DNA of 64,000 nucleotides from the NCBI RefSeq assembly GCF_003668635.1, contig NZ_RCWH01000002.1, positions 415,541 through 479,540 on the forward strand, read 5' to 3'. Source of the DNA: Planomicrobium sp. Y74 (GTDB lineage Bacteria > Bacillota > Bacilli > Bacillales_A > Planococcaceae). The translations under genes were made by a program, and so were the position numbers. The notes beneath the pieces are model-generated. The model made no database searches. It saw only the letters and a program-made list of their open reading frames with translations, and was not told where the DNA came from. Shown here piece by piece: positions 1-8,821 of the stretch. Every line of letters begins with the position of its first letter. The first letter of the stretch is position 1.

Positions 1-31
1 TTTGCATAATACTACTAAGGGGGAATAGGAA

Positions 32-247
32 ATGGCTAAGACATTGGAATTGATATTTGAAACAGGGGCAGGAAAAGATGTTGTGCTGTCTGTGGAAGAA
101 CCGAGAGAAGACCTGACGGCTCTAGAGCTCGCGACTGGTATGCAGACGATTATTACCCAGAACATCTTTGAAATTCAAGGATCTCCTTTTGCGGTAGCCA
201 AAGGCGCACGTGTAGTCGAGCGCAACGTCGTCGATTACGAAGTTTAA
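32..247 (+). CDS. DUF2922 family small protein
   Basis: This encodes a 71-residue protein with a GGGGGA ribosome binding site just upstream of ATG. The sequence (start MAKTLELIF, a central ALELATGMQTIITQNIF stretch, end VVERNVVDYEV) matches the DUF2922 family of short Bacillales proteins. These are usually found beside DUF1659 and YvrJ-type genes, and a YvrJ-like gene does follow here. No signal peptide or membrane segment is visible. The biochemical function of the family is unknown. A DUF1659 partner may lie upstream outside the window. Confidence 0.8.
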   Translation: MAKTLELIFETGAGKDVVLSVEEPREDLTALELATGMQTIITQNIFEIQGSPFAVAKGARVVERNVVDYEV

Positions 248-305
248 GAACCGGAGCCCACCTGAATTGGAGGGCTTTTTATCTCTTAAAAAAGGAGGAA
301 TAGAC

Positions 306-431
306 ATGGAAGATTGGATGCGATTGATACAGGAAGTCGGGTTTCCTATTTTTGTGTCATTTTATCTCATGCACAGAGTGGAAACAAAACTGGTGGCAAT
401 TCACGAAGCGTTGATCGCCATCAGGCTGTAA
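306..431 (+). CDS. YvrJ family small membrane-associated protein
   Basis: This 41-residue ORF starts at ATG behind an AAAGGAGG ribosome binding site. Its start (MEDWMRLIQEVGFPIFVSFY) and following HRVETKL motif match the YvrJ family: a short hydrophobic segment with VGFP, then a charged helix. The gene lies 58 bases after the DUF2922 gene, the usual pairing in Bacillales. A weak AGCCC/GGGCT hairpin with a T run sits between them. Function is unknown; one membrane segment is predicted by eye at about residues 11-23. Confidence 0.75.
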   Translation: MEDWMRLIQEVGFPIFVSFYLMHRVETKLVAIHEALIAIRL

Positions 432-525
432 CTTCACAATTTCGTGACAAAGGGTTGCGTAATGCAGTTGTCTGGTCTGCTTTCTTCATTTAATATGAAG
501 GCAGTATGTATTATGGAGGCGCCAC

Positions 526-1086
526 ATGAAAAAATTAATGGGAATTACAGTGATCGCCCTTGTGCTATTTCTGGCAGCTTGCGGTGATTCCTCAATCGAA
601 GATTTTTCGCACACCGATCAGCGCGGAAAAGAAATTTCACTTGAGAACCTTAACGGAACGCCCTGGCTGGCAACATTTGTGTTCACTAATTGTACGACCG
701 TATGCCCGCCTATGACTTTTAATATGGTTTCAATCCAGGATGAACTATTGGAGCAGGGCATAGAAGAATATAAAATTGTTGCATTTTCAGTGGATCCCGG
801 GAATGATAAACCGGCAGTATTGTCTGATTATCTTGATAAATTCAATGTGCCGGATGAATCGAAATGGCATCTTTTGACCGGCTATTCCCAGGATTATATC
901 GCTGAGTACGCTAAAGACAATTTCAAATCATTTGTGAAAAACGACCCTTCAAGTAACCAGGTGGTGCATGGCACCAGCTTTTATTTGATCGATAAAAACG
1001 GGAAAGTTGCCCATAATTATGATGGTTATGGTGATGTTCCGGTTGAGGAAATTGTTGAAGATCTTAAAGTGTTGATCGATAACTAG
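526..1086 (+). CDS. SCO1/SenC family copper chaperone lipoprotein (BsSco-like)
   Basis: This 186-residue lipoprotein begins with a short charged start, a hydrophobic stretch and the lipobox LAAC, so Cys19 should be lipidated and the protein tethered outside the membrane. The thioredoxin-like fold carries the Sco copper motif CTTVC (about residues 56-60) and the distal conserved His in VVHGTSF. Family members deliver copper to the CuA site of cytochrome c oxidase subunit II. Length matches B. subtilis YpmQ. The start is supported by GGAGG six bases upstream. It is a single gene with its own terminator. Confidence 0.9.
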   Translation: MKKLMGITVIALVLFLAACGDSSIEDFSHTDQRGKEISLENLNGTPWLATFVFTNCTTVCPPMTFNMVSIQDELLEQGIEEYKIVAFSVDPGNDKPAVLSDYLDKFNVPDESKWHLLTGYSQDYIAEYAKDNFKSFVKNDPSSNQVVHGTSFYLIDKNGKVAHNYDGYGDVPVEEIVEDLKVLIDN

Positions 1087-1107
1087 AAAAGCTAAACGAA
1101 AGTTATA

Positions 1108-1141
1108 AAAGGGCTTATTCCTAACGGGGAATAAGCCCTTT
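1108..1141 (+). terminator. Rho-independent terminator after the Sco gene
   Basis: A 14-base stem AAAGGGCTTATTCC pairs with GGAATAAGCCCTTT around a short loop. The same hairpin sequence recurs almost unchanged at 1403-1434. Confidence 0.75.
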
Positions 1142-1164
1142 AGTTTGTTAAGAGAGAAAGATAG

Positions 1165-1386
1165 GAAACCGATATTCCGCAAAACAACTCCGAAGACATT
1201 AGCCGACGCTTGCGAGGTCAATGTCTTTGCGACGAAGCGTGCAACGCTGCAACGGTTTTTCATGTCTCTCAAAGCTAGCGCAGAGATGCAGAGACAGGAG
1301 CACATGGTTGTCGAAGCGATGAGGAGGCTCAGGCCGCTCCCAGCGGAAAGCATCCGTCTAAAACGAAATGATTATAGAAGTTAGCG
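1165..1386. repeat. Dispersed intergenic repeat, copy 1
   Basis: There is no believable gene in this roughly 300-base gap; the only long frame has atypical composition. The block shares GATATTCCGCAAAAC (near 1171) with copy 2 at about 8442. Read on the minus strand, it also shares, in the same order, GTGCTCCTGT, CTGCGCTAGCT and CTTCGTCGCAAAG with copy 2. Segments such as GAGGAGGCTCAGGCCGC resemble long quasi-palindromic intergenic repeats scattered through Bacillales genomes. It is flanked on both sides by near-identical terminator hairpins. Confidence 0.55.
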
Positions 1387-1402
1387 GATTTTCGACAGCT
1401 TG

Positions 1403-1439
1403 AAGGGCTTATTCCTAACCAGGAATAAGCCCTTTTTTT
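1403..1439. terminator. Bidirectional terminator between repeat and mscL
   Basis: The stem AAGGGCTTATTCCT pairs with AGGAATAAGCCCTT, followed by a run of seven T. It serves mscL from the other strand and is nearly the same as the hairpin at 1108-1141. Confidence 0.75.
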
Positions 1440-1445
1440 CTAGCT

Positions 1446-1829
1446 TTAAAGCTGCTGTTTCTTCAGGAGGTCGCGAATCTCTACGAGCAATTCCTCTTTT
1501 TTGTCCAGTTCCGGCACAGCTTCTTCTTTCGGCATTTCTTCTTTTCGGCGGAATTTCATAAATATCCGAACAACCATGAAAATGGAAAAAGCAATTATAA
1601 AAAAGTCCAGTACTGATTGCAGAAACGCTCCGTATTTCAGGGAGGCATCGCCGACTGTATAGGTTGCACCTGCCATACTGAAGCCACCAAGCAGCAATCC
1701 TACTGCAGGCATTATTAAGTCTTCCACCAATGATGTTACTATTTTTCCGAAAGCTGTCCCGATAACCACAGCAATCGCTAAATCCAGTACATTGCCTTTC
1801 AACGCAAAAGCTTTAAAGTCTTCCCACAT
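1446..1829 (-). CDS. mscL: Large-conductance mechanosensitive channel MscL
   Basis: This is the 127-residue MscL channel, which opens as an osmotic safety valve when membrane tension rises. The N-terminal amphipathic helix (MWEDFKAFALKGNVLDLAIA), the glycine-rich first transmembrane helix with VVIGTAFGKIV, a second helix at about residues 70-95 and the charged C-terminal bundle are all present. The ATG before Trp was chosen because GGAGGTGA lies at proper spacing; a TTG five codons upstream overlaps that ribosome binding site. It is transcribed alone. Confidence 0.95.
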   Translation of the reverse strand: MWEDFKAFALKGNVLDLAIAVVIGTAFGKIVTSLVEDLIMPAVGLLLGGFSMAGATYTVGDASLKYGAFLQSVLDFFIIAFSIFMVVRIFMKFRRKEEMPKEEAVPELDKKEELLVEIRDLLKKQQL

Positions 1830-1949
1830 GAATATCACCTCCAACTTTTACTTTACATTTGGATTTACAGAAAAGATAGTGCTTGCAGCAACAGAATTAA
1901 AGCGCTGTTTATGCTAAACTGTAGAAAATGAGCAGTTGGACGTGACACA

Positions 1950-2597
1950 ATGAAAAAGAAAAAAAGAAAACTGAAAAAAGGCGGCGTACTGAGGCTTTTA
2001 TTCCTTATCACCTTATTGCCGGCGCTGCTGGTCAGTATTACGTTGTTTGTCATCGTGTATTATTTCTTCAATCCTGATACAGTGATGACCGCGTTGAAGG
2101 AAACTCCGAATTTATTCAGGGAAATGGAAGTTCCCGAGGAATATATACCGTTGTATAAAGAAACGGCTGAAGTCTATGGGGTGCCGTGGACGTTGCTTGC
2201 AGCTCACCACCGGGTGGAAACTCGATTTTCTACAATGGATCCATTATTATCACCTGTAGGAGCGGAAGGCCATATGCAATTCATGCCCTGCACATTCGTG
2301 GGGTGGACCCATCCGACCTGTTCAGGTCTAGGGGAAGGTGAAATTCCGGAAAGCGAAAAAACTGACCCTGAAGTGATTCAGGCTTATGGAGGGTACGGCA
2401 CCGATGGAGATGGTGATGGGGTTGCCGATCCATATAACCTGACGGACGCATTGTACAGCGCTGCAAATTACTTGGCGAAGAACGGGGCAGCTGATGGGGA
2501 ATTGGAGAAAGCGATATTTCAATACAATCATAGCGACGAATATGTTGAGGACGTTATGCATTACTACGATCTCTATAACGAGCAATTCCCGGAATAA
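1950..2597 (+). CDS. Membrane-anchored lytic transglycosylase-like muramidase
   Basis: This 215-residue protein has a very basic start (MKKKKRKLKKGG), one transmembrane helix at about residues 15-40 and an outward-facing lysozyme-like domain. HRVETRF supplies the expected catalytic Glu, followed by SPVGAEGHMQFMP, the usual signature of Gram-positive SLT/CwlT-type muramidases. DGDGDGVADPYN resembles the calcium-binding-like loop of the same family. It probably cleaves peptidoglycan glycan strands. The ribosome binding site is weak (TTGGA). A cysteine occupies the usual Ser position in MPCTF, which is mildly unusual. Confidence 0.8.
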   Translation: MKKKKRKLKKGGVLRLLFLITLLPALLVSITLFVIVYYFFNPDTVMTALKETPNLFREMEVPEEYIPLYKETAEVYGVPWTLLAAHHRVETRFSTMDPLLSPVGAEGHMQFMPCTFVGWTHPTCSGLGEGEIPESEKTDPEVIQAYGGYGTDGDGDGVADPYNLTDALYSAANYLAKNGAADGELEKAIFQYNHSDEYVEDVMHYYDLYNEQFPE

Positions 2598-2607
2598 AAC
2601 ATAAAAA

Positions 2608-2637
2608 AGAGAGCGGACAAGATGTCCGCTCTTTTTT
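2608..2637. terminator. Bidirectional terminator
   Basis: AGAGCGGACA pairs with TGTCCGCTCT around a three-base loop, with A and T runs on the two sides. It serves the transglycosylase gene and the convergent GlsB-like gene. Confidence 0.85.
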
Positions 2638-2648
2638 ATTTGATTTAA

Positions 2649-2915
2649 TTATGCACGGTTTCGTCTGTTTTTGCCCATTGACCCAAGAATCAGGCTCAAT
2701 ACGAAAACCAGAACCAAAGCACCGATTAATGCAGGGATGATGTAGACGCCCCAGATTTCAGGACCCCAGTCTCCAAGCAGCAGGCTTCCTAGCCATGCCC
2801 CGATAATACCTGCGATGATATTGCCGATGATACCACCTGGAATATCTTTACCTAAAATAAGTCCTGCTAACCATCCGATGATACCACCCATGATTAGAAA
2901 TAAAATAAATCCCAT
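2649..2915 (-). CDS. GlsB/YeaQ/YmgE family stress-response membrane protein
   Basis: This 88-residue, very hydrophobic glycine-rich protein has three membrane segments. The repeated GGIIGWLAGLI, IIGNIIAGIIGAWLG pattern is characteristic of the transglycosylase-associated (GlsB/YeaQ/YmgE) family. Members are linked to general stress, but the molecular role is not established. AAGGAG lies upstream of the ATG. A nearby lytic transglycosylase gene is convergent, not co-transcribed. Confidence 0.88.
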   Translation of the reverse strand: MGFILFLIMGGIIGWLAGLILGKDIPGGIIGNIIAGIIGAWLGSLLLGDWGPEIWGVYIIPALIGALVLVFVLSLILGSMGKNRRNRA

Positions 2916-3004
2916 CGTGTTCCATCTCCTTTTTTAGTAGTTATGATTGCTACACTACTGATATAACCTGATTCGGGAAATTTAAAACATCGACTAGGAA
3001 ATAT

Positions 3005-3547
3005 TTATAAAACCTTTGCGCCCAAGGTATTGGTGAAATGGCGTAAAGCCCATTTATGTCCTTCCGGATCGAAGCTTGCTACCGCGTCCTGATGGACCGT
3101 TATTTTAAAGCCTTTATTGTATGCATCTACGGCTGTATGGAGGACGCAGATATCGGTGCAGACGCCTGCAATATGAATCTCTTCAATATTTCTTTCCCGC
3201 AGCAGGAGTTCCAGGCTGGTTCCAGCAAAAGCGCTGTAACGGGTTTTATCCATCCATACTATTTTTTCTTTATGGCTGTTATACAGCGAATCCAATCTGC
3301 CGTATAAATTCCTGCCTTCAGTTCCCCTGATGTTATGTGAAGGGAACAGCTCGTGTTCGGGATGCAGCGTATCTCCTTCTTCATGCAAATCGACTGGGAA
3401 GACAATAAAATCGCCAGCTTCCAAAAACTGTTCCGTTACTGCACAGATAGCCCCTTCGATAGCCTGCCCGGGTTTGCCGCAAGTCAAGCGGCCATCATCT
3501 GCTACGAAATCAACCGTGTAATCAACCACCAATAATGCTTTATTCAT
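3005..3547 (-). CDS. pncA: Isochorismatase-fold hydrolase, probable nicotinamidase
   Basis: This 180-residue cysteine hydrolase probably converts nicotinamide to nicotinate in NAD salvage. The catalytic triad is visible: Asp in LLVVDYTVDFV, Lys in WMDKTRYSAF, and Cys in AGVCTDICV. Metal-site residues (Asp and His) occur in the PVDLHEEG region. The ATG at 3547 has AGGAGG seven bases upstream; the reading frame extends further but without a start signal. The gene is monocistronic. Assignment to nicotinamidase over other isochorismatase-like amidases rests on overall similarity to B. subtilis YueJ/PncA. Confidence 0.82.
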   Translation of the reverse strand: MNKALLVVDYTVDFVADDGRLTCGKPGQAIEGAICAVTEQFLEAGDFIVFPVDLHEEGDTLHPEHELFPSHNIRGTEGRNLYGRLDSLYNSHKEKIVWMDKTRYSAFAGTSLELLLRERNIEEIHIAGVCTDICVLHTAVDAYNKGFKITVHQDAVASFDPEGHKWALRHFTNTLGAKVL

Positions 3548-3612
3548 AATCATTCCTCCTGTCCTATTTCTTAATCTAATCATATAGAAGTGAAAATATA
3601 AAGGGCAGCCGG

Positions 3613-3641
3613 TTGAAAGTAAACTGAATATTCGGTATAAT
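3613..3641 (+). promoter_or_regulatory. SigA-type promoter for the small ORF at 3668
   Basis: TTGAAA (3613-3618) and a perfect TATAAT (3636-3641) are separated by 17 bases, which makes a strong vegetative promoter. The start codon follows 26 bases later. Confidence 0.75.
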
Positions 3642-3667
3642 AAAAAGAAAAGAAAGGGTGAAACCGC

Positions 3668-3775
3668 ATGCAATACGAAAACGTGGAACGTTTGAATAGG
3701 CAGGGAATGTGGTTTGTGATCATCCACACGATTATCGTATTCAATTTGGCGCTGAATTTCGGGTTCTTTTCTTAA
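3668..3775 (+). CDS. Small hypothetical membrane protein (35 aa)
   Basis: This ORF is too short for most gene callers but has a strong promoter, an AAAGGGTG ribosome binding site and a downstream terminator. The product is a charged N-terminal half (MQYENVERLNRQG) followed by a hydrophobic segment of about 19 residues. It has no recognisable family. The combination of signals supports a real small membrane protein of unknown function. Confidence 0.55.
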   Translation: MQYENVERLNRQGMWFVIIHTIIVFNLALNFGFFS

Positions 3776-3804
3776 GTTGACAGGCAGGTTATACAAATTT
3801 CTCC

Positions 3805-3853
3805 AAAAGAATAAGCCGGCAAAGGGAACATCCTTCGCCGGCTTATTCTTTTT
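3805..3853. terminator. Bidirectional terminator
   Basis: GAATAAGCCGGC pairs with GCCGGCTTATTC, with an A run before and a T run after. It ends the small ORF and the convergent recombinase-like gene. Confidence 0.85.
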
Positions 3854-3867
3854 TGTGTTACGAATGA

Positions 3868-4719
3868 TTATTTCTTTAAACGTTGAAGCGAGTCTTTCAG
3901 GATACGTGAAGCGGAATCCAGTGATACACCAAGAATTTCCTGGATCTCTTCGAGGTTTTTCTGTTCCTCGGAATAGAGGTAATGGACGTAAGCGAAACGG
4001 ATATCTCCTGAACGCATCGGCAGCCCGATAAAAGAAGACAGGGCTTCAGTGTAGTCAGAAAGTGATCCCATCTGGAACATCGTAAATTCATTGTTAACTT
4101 TTGAAGAAAGCAAATAAGGTGTCCCCCTGAATACAGCACGTTCGATTCCTTCGAGCAGGACAGCAATCTCCTTGCCGGTAAAATCGATCCGGCTCATGTA
4201 ACCGTCTTTTTTTTCAAAAGCAAGCGTCAGTTTATGGCCTTTATCTTCGAAATTGGCGATATCGATTGTTGCCATATCCCGAAGCCTAAGTCCCCGAAGA
4301 TAAAGGATATAAAGAATTTTGGCATTGAGTGAAAGCTGGTCCGTGTCGAGCACCGCATCTTTTTTGGCCAGTAATTGACTGTAATCCAAATGAATATCAG
4401 GCGGAGTAAGATCGAGTTTCTCTGAATATTTGAATTTGGGCATGAAATCGACCGGTATCCGGCCGATGCGCCACATATAATCAAACCATTGGCGTATAAA
4501 AATGATCTTTCGGTTCAATGTACTGTCCTTGATGCCGGTCGCACGTTGCTCATGCAAAAAATTTTGTATATCAACCGGCCGGATTTCATGCGGTTCTACT
4601 GATTTTTTGTAATACCTGGCAAGGAAAGCGAGAAGGGAGTGGATCAATTGGACTTCGTGTACAACCGTATTCGGGCTGATGCCATTTTCCAGGCGATATT
4701 TCTCATAGCCGTAGGGCAT
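3868..4719 (-). CDS. Tyrosine recombinase-family protein lacking catalytic residues
   Basis: This 283-residue protein has the two-domain layout of XerC/XerD recombinases: an N-terminal SAM-like DNA-binding domain (about 1-105) and a C-terminal catalytic-fold domain. The first catalytic Arg is plausible in RGLRLRDM, and a Lys follows in EKKDG. The box II signature normally reading HxLRH is SGDIRF, the LGH motif is LGV, and no nucleophilic Tyr follows. The protein is therefore probably unable to recombine DNA. It may be a DNA-binding derivative. There is no sign of a mobile element around it. Confidence 0.7.
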   Translation of the reverse strand: MPYGYEKYRLENGISPNTVVHEVQLIHSLLAFLARYYKKSVEPHEIRPVDIQNFLHEQRATGIKDSTLNRKIIFIRQWFDYMWRIGRIPVDFMPKFKYSEKLDLTPPDIHLDYSQLLAKKDAVLDTDQLSLNAKILYILYLRGLRLRDMATIDIANFEDKGHKLTLAFEKKDGYMSRIDFTGKEIAVLLEGIERAVFRGTPYLLSSKVNNEFTMFQMGSLSDYTEALSSFIGLPMRSGDIRFAYVHYLYSEEQKNLEEIQEILGVSLDSASRILKDSLQRLKK

Positions 4720-5038
4720 TTCATCTCACCTCTGCATCTGTATTTACTGAAAATTATACCATATTAAAGTAAAAATAGAACGTACTTTCCCGTAATGCAA
4801 AAAAGGAGTTATTGTGGATCTGGTGAAGTAAAAGTGTGCAGGAATTTATTTAAATGTTATTTTTCCTTGAATATTTTGATACATAAGGGTTTATCATAAA
4901 AATCAAAAAATGTCGACAAGAAAAAAGAAGTCCATCATAATTATAGAAATAAGAAGTAGAAAAAAGATAGAGTTGTAAAGTTACTAATAGGGTATGCAGG
5001 TAGTAAGGCTGGCTATAAAAGCTGAAAGGGGAGAAAAA
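4720..5038. other. AT-rich intergenic region without a gene
   Basis: About 320 bases lie between two divergent genes. The region is AT-rich and presumably holds the promoters of both flanking genes. I see no open frame with a ribosome binding site and no stable hairpin. Confidence 0.5.
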
Positions 5039-5536
5039 ATGTTTAAAGAGGAGAATGAAATAATTCGGCAGCGTATTTTTAAAGCGGTGGAGGAGCTATC
5101 CGACGAGAAACTGAACAAAAAGCCAGCAGAGGGAAAATGGTCGCCCATGCAAATACTGGACCATCTACATTTAATGGAAAATGTCATTGCCAGGAATATT
5201 TCAAAGGAGCTGGATCGCGGCAATAGTAAAAAAGCAATGAAAAAGCCGATCCAGCTGACAGTCAGCAGAACCATCAAAGTGGATGCTCCATCCTATACAG
5301 AACCATCGGAGGATTTTATCACACTTGTGGAGATGACGGAAAAACTGGCTTCCTCCCGGGCAAACTTGAACGCAGTTTATGACAATGCTCCGAAGGAGTT
5401 GCTGAAAACTAAATCCATGCCGCATCCTGTATTCGGCAAAGTGCCTTTGTTCCAGTGGTTTCCGTTTATAGGACTGCATGAAAAAAGGCATTTGAAACAG
5501 CTCGAAAACACCTTAAGTGAAATTAATAAACAATAG
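5039..5536 (+). CDS. DinB superfamily protein
   Basis: This 165-residue protein has the DinB/DfrA-like four-helix bundle pattern. Conserved metal-binding histidines are visible in ILDHLHLME (about residue 39) and in LHEKRHLKQL near the C terminus. Many relatives are thiol-dependent transferases or metalloenzymes of unknown substrate. The ATG was chosen because AAAGGGGAG precedes it; an upstream in-frame ATG has no ribosome binding site. The gene is single, between the recombinase homologue and aconitase. Confidence 0.8.
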   Translation: MFKEENEIIRQRIFKAVEELSDEKLNKKPAEGKWSPMQILDHLHLMENVIARNISKELDRGNSKKAMKKPIQLTVSRTIKVDAPSYTEPSEDFITLVEMTEKLASSRANLNAVYDNAPKELLKTKSMPHPVFGKVPLFQWFPFIGLHEKRHLKQLENTLSEINKQ

Positions 5537-5582
5537 AAACAGTAATTAGAAAAACTTATCACATTCCATAATTTTAATGTAA

Positions 5583-5611
5583 TTTACTTATGCTTGGGAT
5601 TTCGTTATGAT
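5583..5611 (+). promoter_or_regulatory. Probable SigA promoter for aconitase
   Basis: TTTACT and TATGAT are separated by 17 bases, about 60 bases upstream of the aconitase start codon. I could not identify a CcpC- or CodY-type operator with confidence. Confidence 0.55.
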
Positions 5612-5671
5612 GGTATAGGAGAAAAGAAGCTTTTCAAGGCCTTTTCAGAAGATTCAAAGGAGGAACACGAC

Positions 5672-8383
5672 ATGGCAAAAAGCAGTTTGCACAACAGCCG
5701 CACTTCTTTTGAGCTGAATGGTAATACGTATAACTATTACCGTCTGGCTGCATTGGAAGAAGCAGGAATCGCGAAAGTATCACGCCTTCCTTACTCAATA
5801 AAAGTTCTTTTGGAATCCGTTTTGCGTCAGCATGATGGCTATGTGATCAAAGATGAGCACGTAGAAGAATTAGCAAAATGGGGTAAAAATTCCAACGAAG
5901 AAGCAGAGGTTCCATTTAAACCTTCTCGCGTAATTTTGCAGGATTTCACGGGTGTACCAGTAGTAGTTGATTTGGCTGCACTTCGTTCAGCAATGGCTGA
6001 AATGGGTGGAGATCCAAACAAAATCAATCCGGATGTTCCGGTTGACCTTGTAGTTGACCACTCTGTACAGGTAGACAGCTACGGTACTAATGATGCTTTG
6101 AAAATCAATACAAAACTTGAATTCGAACGCAATGCAGAACGTTATCAGTTCTTAAGCTGGGCACAAAAAGCTTATGATAACTACCGCGCAGTGCCGCCGG
6201 AAACAGGTATCGTTCACCAAGTTAACCTTGAATATCTGGCTAACGTTGTCCATGCTGTTAAAAACGAAGACGGCACATTCGAATCATATCCAGATACATT
6301 GGTAGGAACTGACTCCCACACGACAATGATCAACGGTCTTGGCGTATTGGGCTGGGGTGTTGGCGGTATCGAAGCAGAAGCAGGAATGCTTGGACAGCCT
6401 TCATTCTTCCCAATTCCAGAAGTTATCGGCGTTAAATTGACGAATGCATTGCCGAACGGTGCAACTGCTACTGATTTGGCACTGAAAATTACACAATTGC
6501 TTCGCCAAAAAGGCGTAGTCGGCAAGTTTGTTGAATTCTATGGTTCAGGCGTAACTACTTTGCCGCTTGCAGACCGTTCAACTATTGCCAATATGGCTCC
6601 AGAATACGGCGCAACTTGCGGTTTCTTCCCGGTTGATGAAGAAGCACTTGACTACCTTCGCCTGACTGGCCGTGAAAACGACCACATCGAAGTCGTAGAA
6701 GCTTACTTGAAAGCCAATGATATGTTCTTTGATGCTGATAAAGATCCAATTTACACAGACACTGTTGAGCTGGACCTTTCTACAGTAATGCCAAACCTTT
6801 CAGGACCAAAACGTCCGCAGGATTTGATCCCGTTGTCAGAAATGAAAACGGAATTCAACAAAGCTGTAACGGCTCCTGAAGGCCCACATGGTTTTGCTTT
6901 GGATCAGGAAGAGATCAACAAGACTGCTACTGTCAACTTCAAAGACGGCTCAACCGCCGAAATGAAGACTGGTGCAATCGGCATTGCGGCTATCACTTCT
7001 TGTACGAATACATCCAATCCATACGTTATGCTCGGTGCCGGCCTTGTCGCTAAAAAAGCGGTTGAAAAAGGGCTTATGCCACCTGCTTATGTAAAAACAT
7101 CTTTGGCTCCTGGTTCAAAAGTTGTAACTGGCTATCTTCAGGATGCTGGATTGCTGGATTACCTTGAGCAAATCCGCTTTAACCTTGTTGGTTACGGCTG
7201 TACTACTTGTATCGGCAACTCCGGTCCAATGCTTCCGGAAATTGAAGATGCAATCCTGGATAACGATTTGCTGGTAACTTCAGTTCTTTCCGGTAACCGT
7301 AACTTTGAAGGCCGTATCCACCCGCTTGTAAAAGCCAACTACTTGGCATCACCGCCGTTAGTTGTCGCCTATGCACTTGCCGGAACAGTGGATATCGATT
7401 TACAAAACGATCCAATCGGACAAGATAAAGAAGGAAACGATGTATATCTTAGCGATATCTGGCCTACGACTGAAGAAGTGAATGAAGTTGTGAAGAGCAC
7501 AGTAACTCCAGAACTATTCCGCAAAGAATATGCACGTGTCTTTGATGAAAACGAAACATGGAATGCGATTGAAACTAACGACGATTCTCTTTATAACTTT
7601 GATGAGAATTCAACTTACATTCAAAATCCGCCATTCTTCCAAGGTCTATCAAGAGAACCGAAAGCGATTGAAACTCTCGCAGATTTGCGTGTAGTCGCTA
7701 AATTTGCAGATTCAATTACAACTGACCACATTTCACCGGCAGGAGCAATCGGCAAAGATACTCCAGCAGGTAAATACTTGCGTGAGAACGGAGTAGAACC
7801 ACGCAACTTTAACTCTTATGGCTCCCGTCGCGGTAACCATGAAGTTATGATGCGCGGAACTTTCGCCAACATCCGTATCCGTAACCAGGTAGCACCAGGT
7901 ACAACAGGAGGTTATACAACTTACTGGCCGACTGGCGAAACAATGGCAATTTATGATGCAGCGATGAAGTATCAGGAACAAGGTACTGGATTGGTTGTTC
8001 TGGCAGGCAAAGATTACGGTATGGGCTCATCCCGTGACTGGGCTGCTAAAGGCACATTCCTTCTTGGCATCAAAACTGTCATTGCAGAAAGCTATGAGCG
8101 TATTCACCGTTCAAACCTTGTAATGATGGGCGTATTGCCATTGCAATTCATCAATGGTGAAAACGCTGAATCACTTGGTTTGACAGGGCGCGAAACAATT
8201 TCTGTCAACTTGACAGATGATGTAAAACCACGTGACCTTCTGACTGTAACTGCTGTTGCAGAAGATGGTTCAGTGAAAGAATTCAAAGCGCTTGTGCGTT
8301 TCGATTCTGAAGTTGAAGTGGATTACTATCGCCACGGCGGTATCCTGCAAATGGTACTTCGCAGAAAATTGGTAGAAGCGTAA
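5672..8383 (+). CDS. acnA: Aconitate hydratase AcnA
   Basis: This 903-residue enzyme of the TCA cycle interconverts citrate and isocitrate using a [4Fe-4S] cluster. Cluster cysteines are visible in SCTNTSNP and in [12 protein letters not shown], and the C-terminal swivel domain carries [13 protein letters not shown]. The length matches the AcnA/IRP1 class (CitB of B. subtilis), which can also act as an RNA-binding regulator when the cluster is lost. AAAGGAGG lies upstream of the chosen ATG; the frame extends 26 codons further without a start signal. The gene is monocistronic with its own terminator. Confidence 0.97.
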   Translation: MAKSSLHNSRTSFELNGNTYNYYRLAALEEAGIAKVSRLPYSIKVLLESVLRQHDGYVIKDEHVEELAKWGKNSNEEAEVPFKPSRVILQDFTGVPVVVDLAALRSAMAEMGGDPNKINPDVPVDLVVDHSVQVDSYGTNDALKINTKLEFERNAERYQFLSWAQKAYDNYRAVPPETGIVHQVNLEYLANVVHAVKNEDGTFESYPDTLVGTDSHTTMINGLGVLGWGVGGIEAEAGMLGQPSFFPIPEVIGVKLTNALPNGATATDLALKITQLLRQKGVVGKFVEFYGSGVTTLPLADRSTIANMAPEYGATCGFFPVDEEALDYLRLTGRENDHIEVVEAYLKANDMFFDADKDPIYTDTVELDLSTVMPNLSGPKRPQDLIPLSEMKTEFNKAVTAPEGPHGFALDQEEINKTATVNFKDGSTAEMKTGAIGIAAITSCTNTSNPYVMLGAGLVAKKAVEKGLMPPAYVKTSLAPGSKVVTGYLQDAGLLDYLEQIRFNLVGYGCTTCIGNSGPMLPEIEDAILDNDLLVTSVLSGNRNFEGRIHPLVKANYLASPPLVVAYALAGTVDIDLQNDPIGQDKEGNDVYLSDIWPTTEEVNEVVKSTVTPELFRKEYARVFDENETWNAIETNDDSLYNFDENSTYIQNPPFFQGLSREPKAIETLADLRVVAKFADSITTDHISPAGAIGKDTPAGKYLRENGVEPRNFNSYGSRRGNHEVMMRGTFANIRIRNQVAPGTTGGYTTYWPTGETMAIYDAAMKYQEQGTGLVVLAGKDYGMGSSRDWAAKGTFLLGIKTVIAESYERIHRSNLVMMGVLPLQFINGENAESLGLTGRETISVNLTDDVKPRDLLTVTAVAEDGSVKEFKALVRFDSEVEVDYYRHGGILQMVLRRKLVEA

Positions 8384-8392
8384 GTTTAATTC

Positions 8393-8421
8393 AAAGGGCT
8401 GCCCCCGGGCAGCCTTTTTAC
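8393..8421 (+). terminator. Terminator after acnA
   Basis: GGCTGCCC pairs with GGGCAGCC, followed by TTTTTA. Confidence 0.85.
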
Positions 8422-8439
8422 TTGTTTAAATTTAATAAA

Positions 8440-8650
8440 CGATATTCCGCAAAACAGCTCGCTTTCCAAAACCCGTGCTCCTGTATCGCTGCGCTAGCTT
8501 CGTCGCAAAGAGCCGGCCTTGCAGGCTACGGCCAACTCTTGGCTTGCGCTGAGCTAACTCGGTCTCGTGTCACTTCGACCGAGTGGATCTCATCACTTCG
8601 CTTGGTCCCCTGGGAGTCTCGCTGTTTTGCTACATATCTCAGCATCGCTT
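8440..8650. repeat. Dispersed intergenic repeat, copy 2
   Basis: This is the second copy of the repeat at 1165-1386. It begins with the same GATATTCCGCAAAAC and contains GTGCTCCTGT, CTGCGCTAGCT and CTTCGTCGCAAAG, here on the plus strand. It also contains paired motifs such as CTCGGTC...GACCGAG, so it can fold. The frame crossing it is not a convincing gene. It lies directly after the acnA terminator. Confidence 0.55.
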
Positions 8651-8821
8651 AATATGAAGAGGAAATTTTAAATCTAAATTAACTGAGAAAGCCTATACAC
8701 AAGCCACTTACGGAACATTTCCGAATGCATCGAATGGTCTAAGAAGAATATATTTCCAGACAGCCTTTCATTTAGAAATTCCCAGCTGGATTCTGTATAC
8801 TTACATAGAGGTGAAATTGGA

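Noticed and set aside
1145..1384. Open frame of 79 codons
   Set aside because: It lies within the dispersed repeat, has no ribosome binding site, and its sequence is shared with the repeat copy at 8440.
3868..4719. Integrase of a mobile element
   Set aside because: Catalytic residues are missing, and there are no attachment-site repeats or cargo genes around.
8422..8652. Open frame after acnA
   Set aside because: It spans the acnA terminator and the second repeat copy; no start signal.
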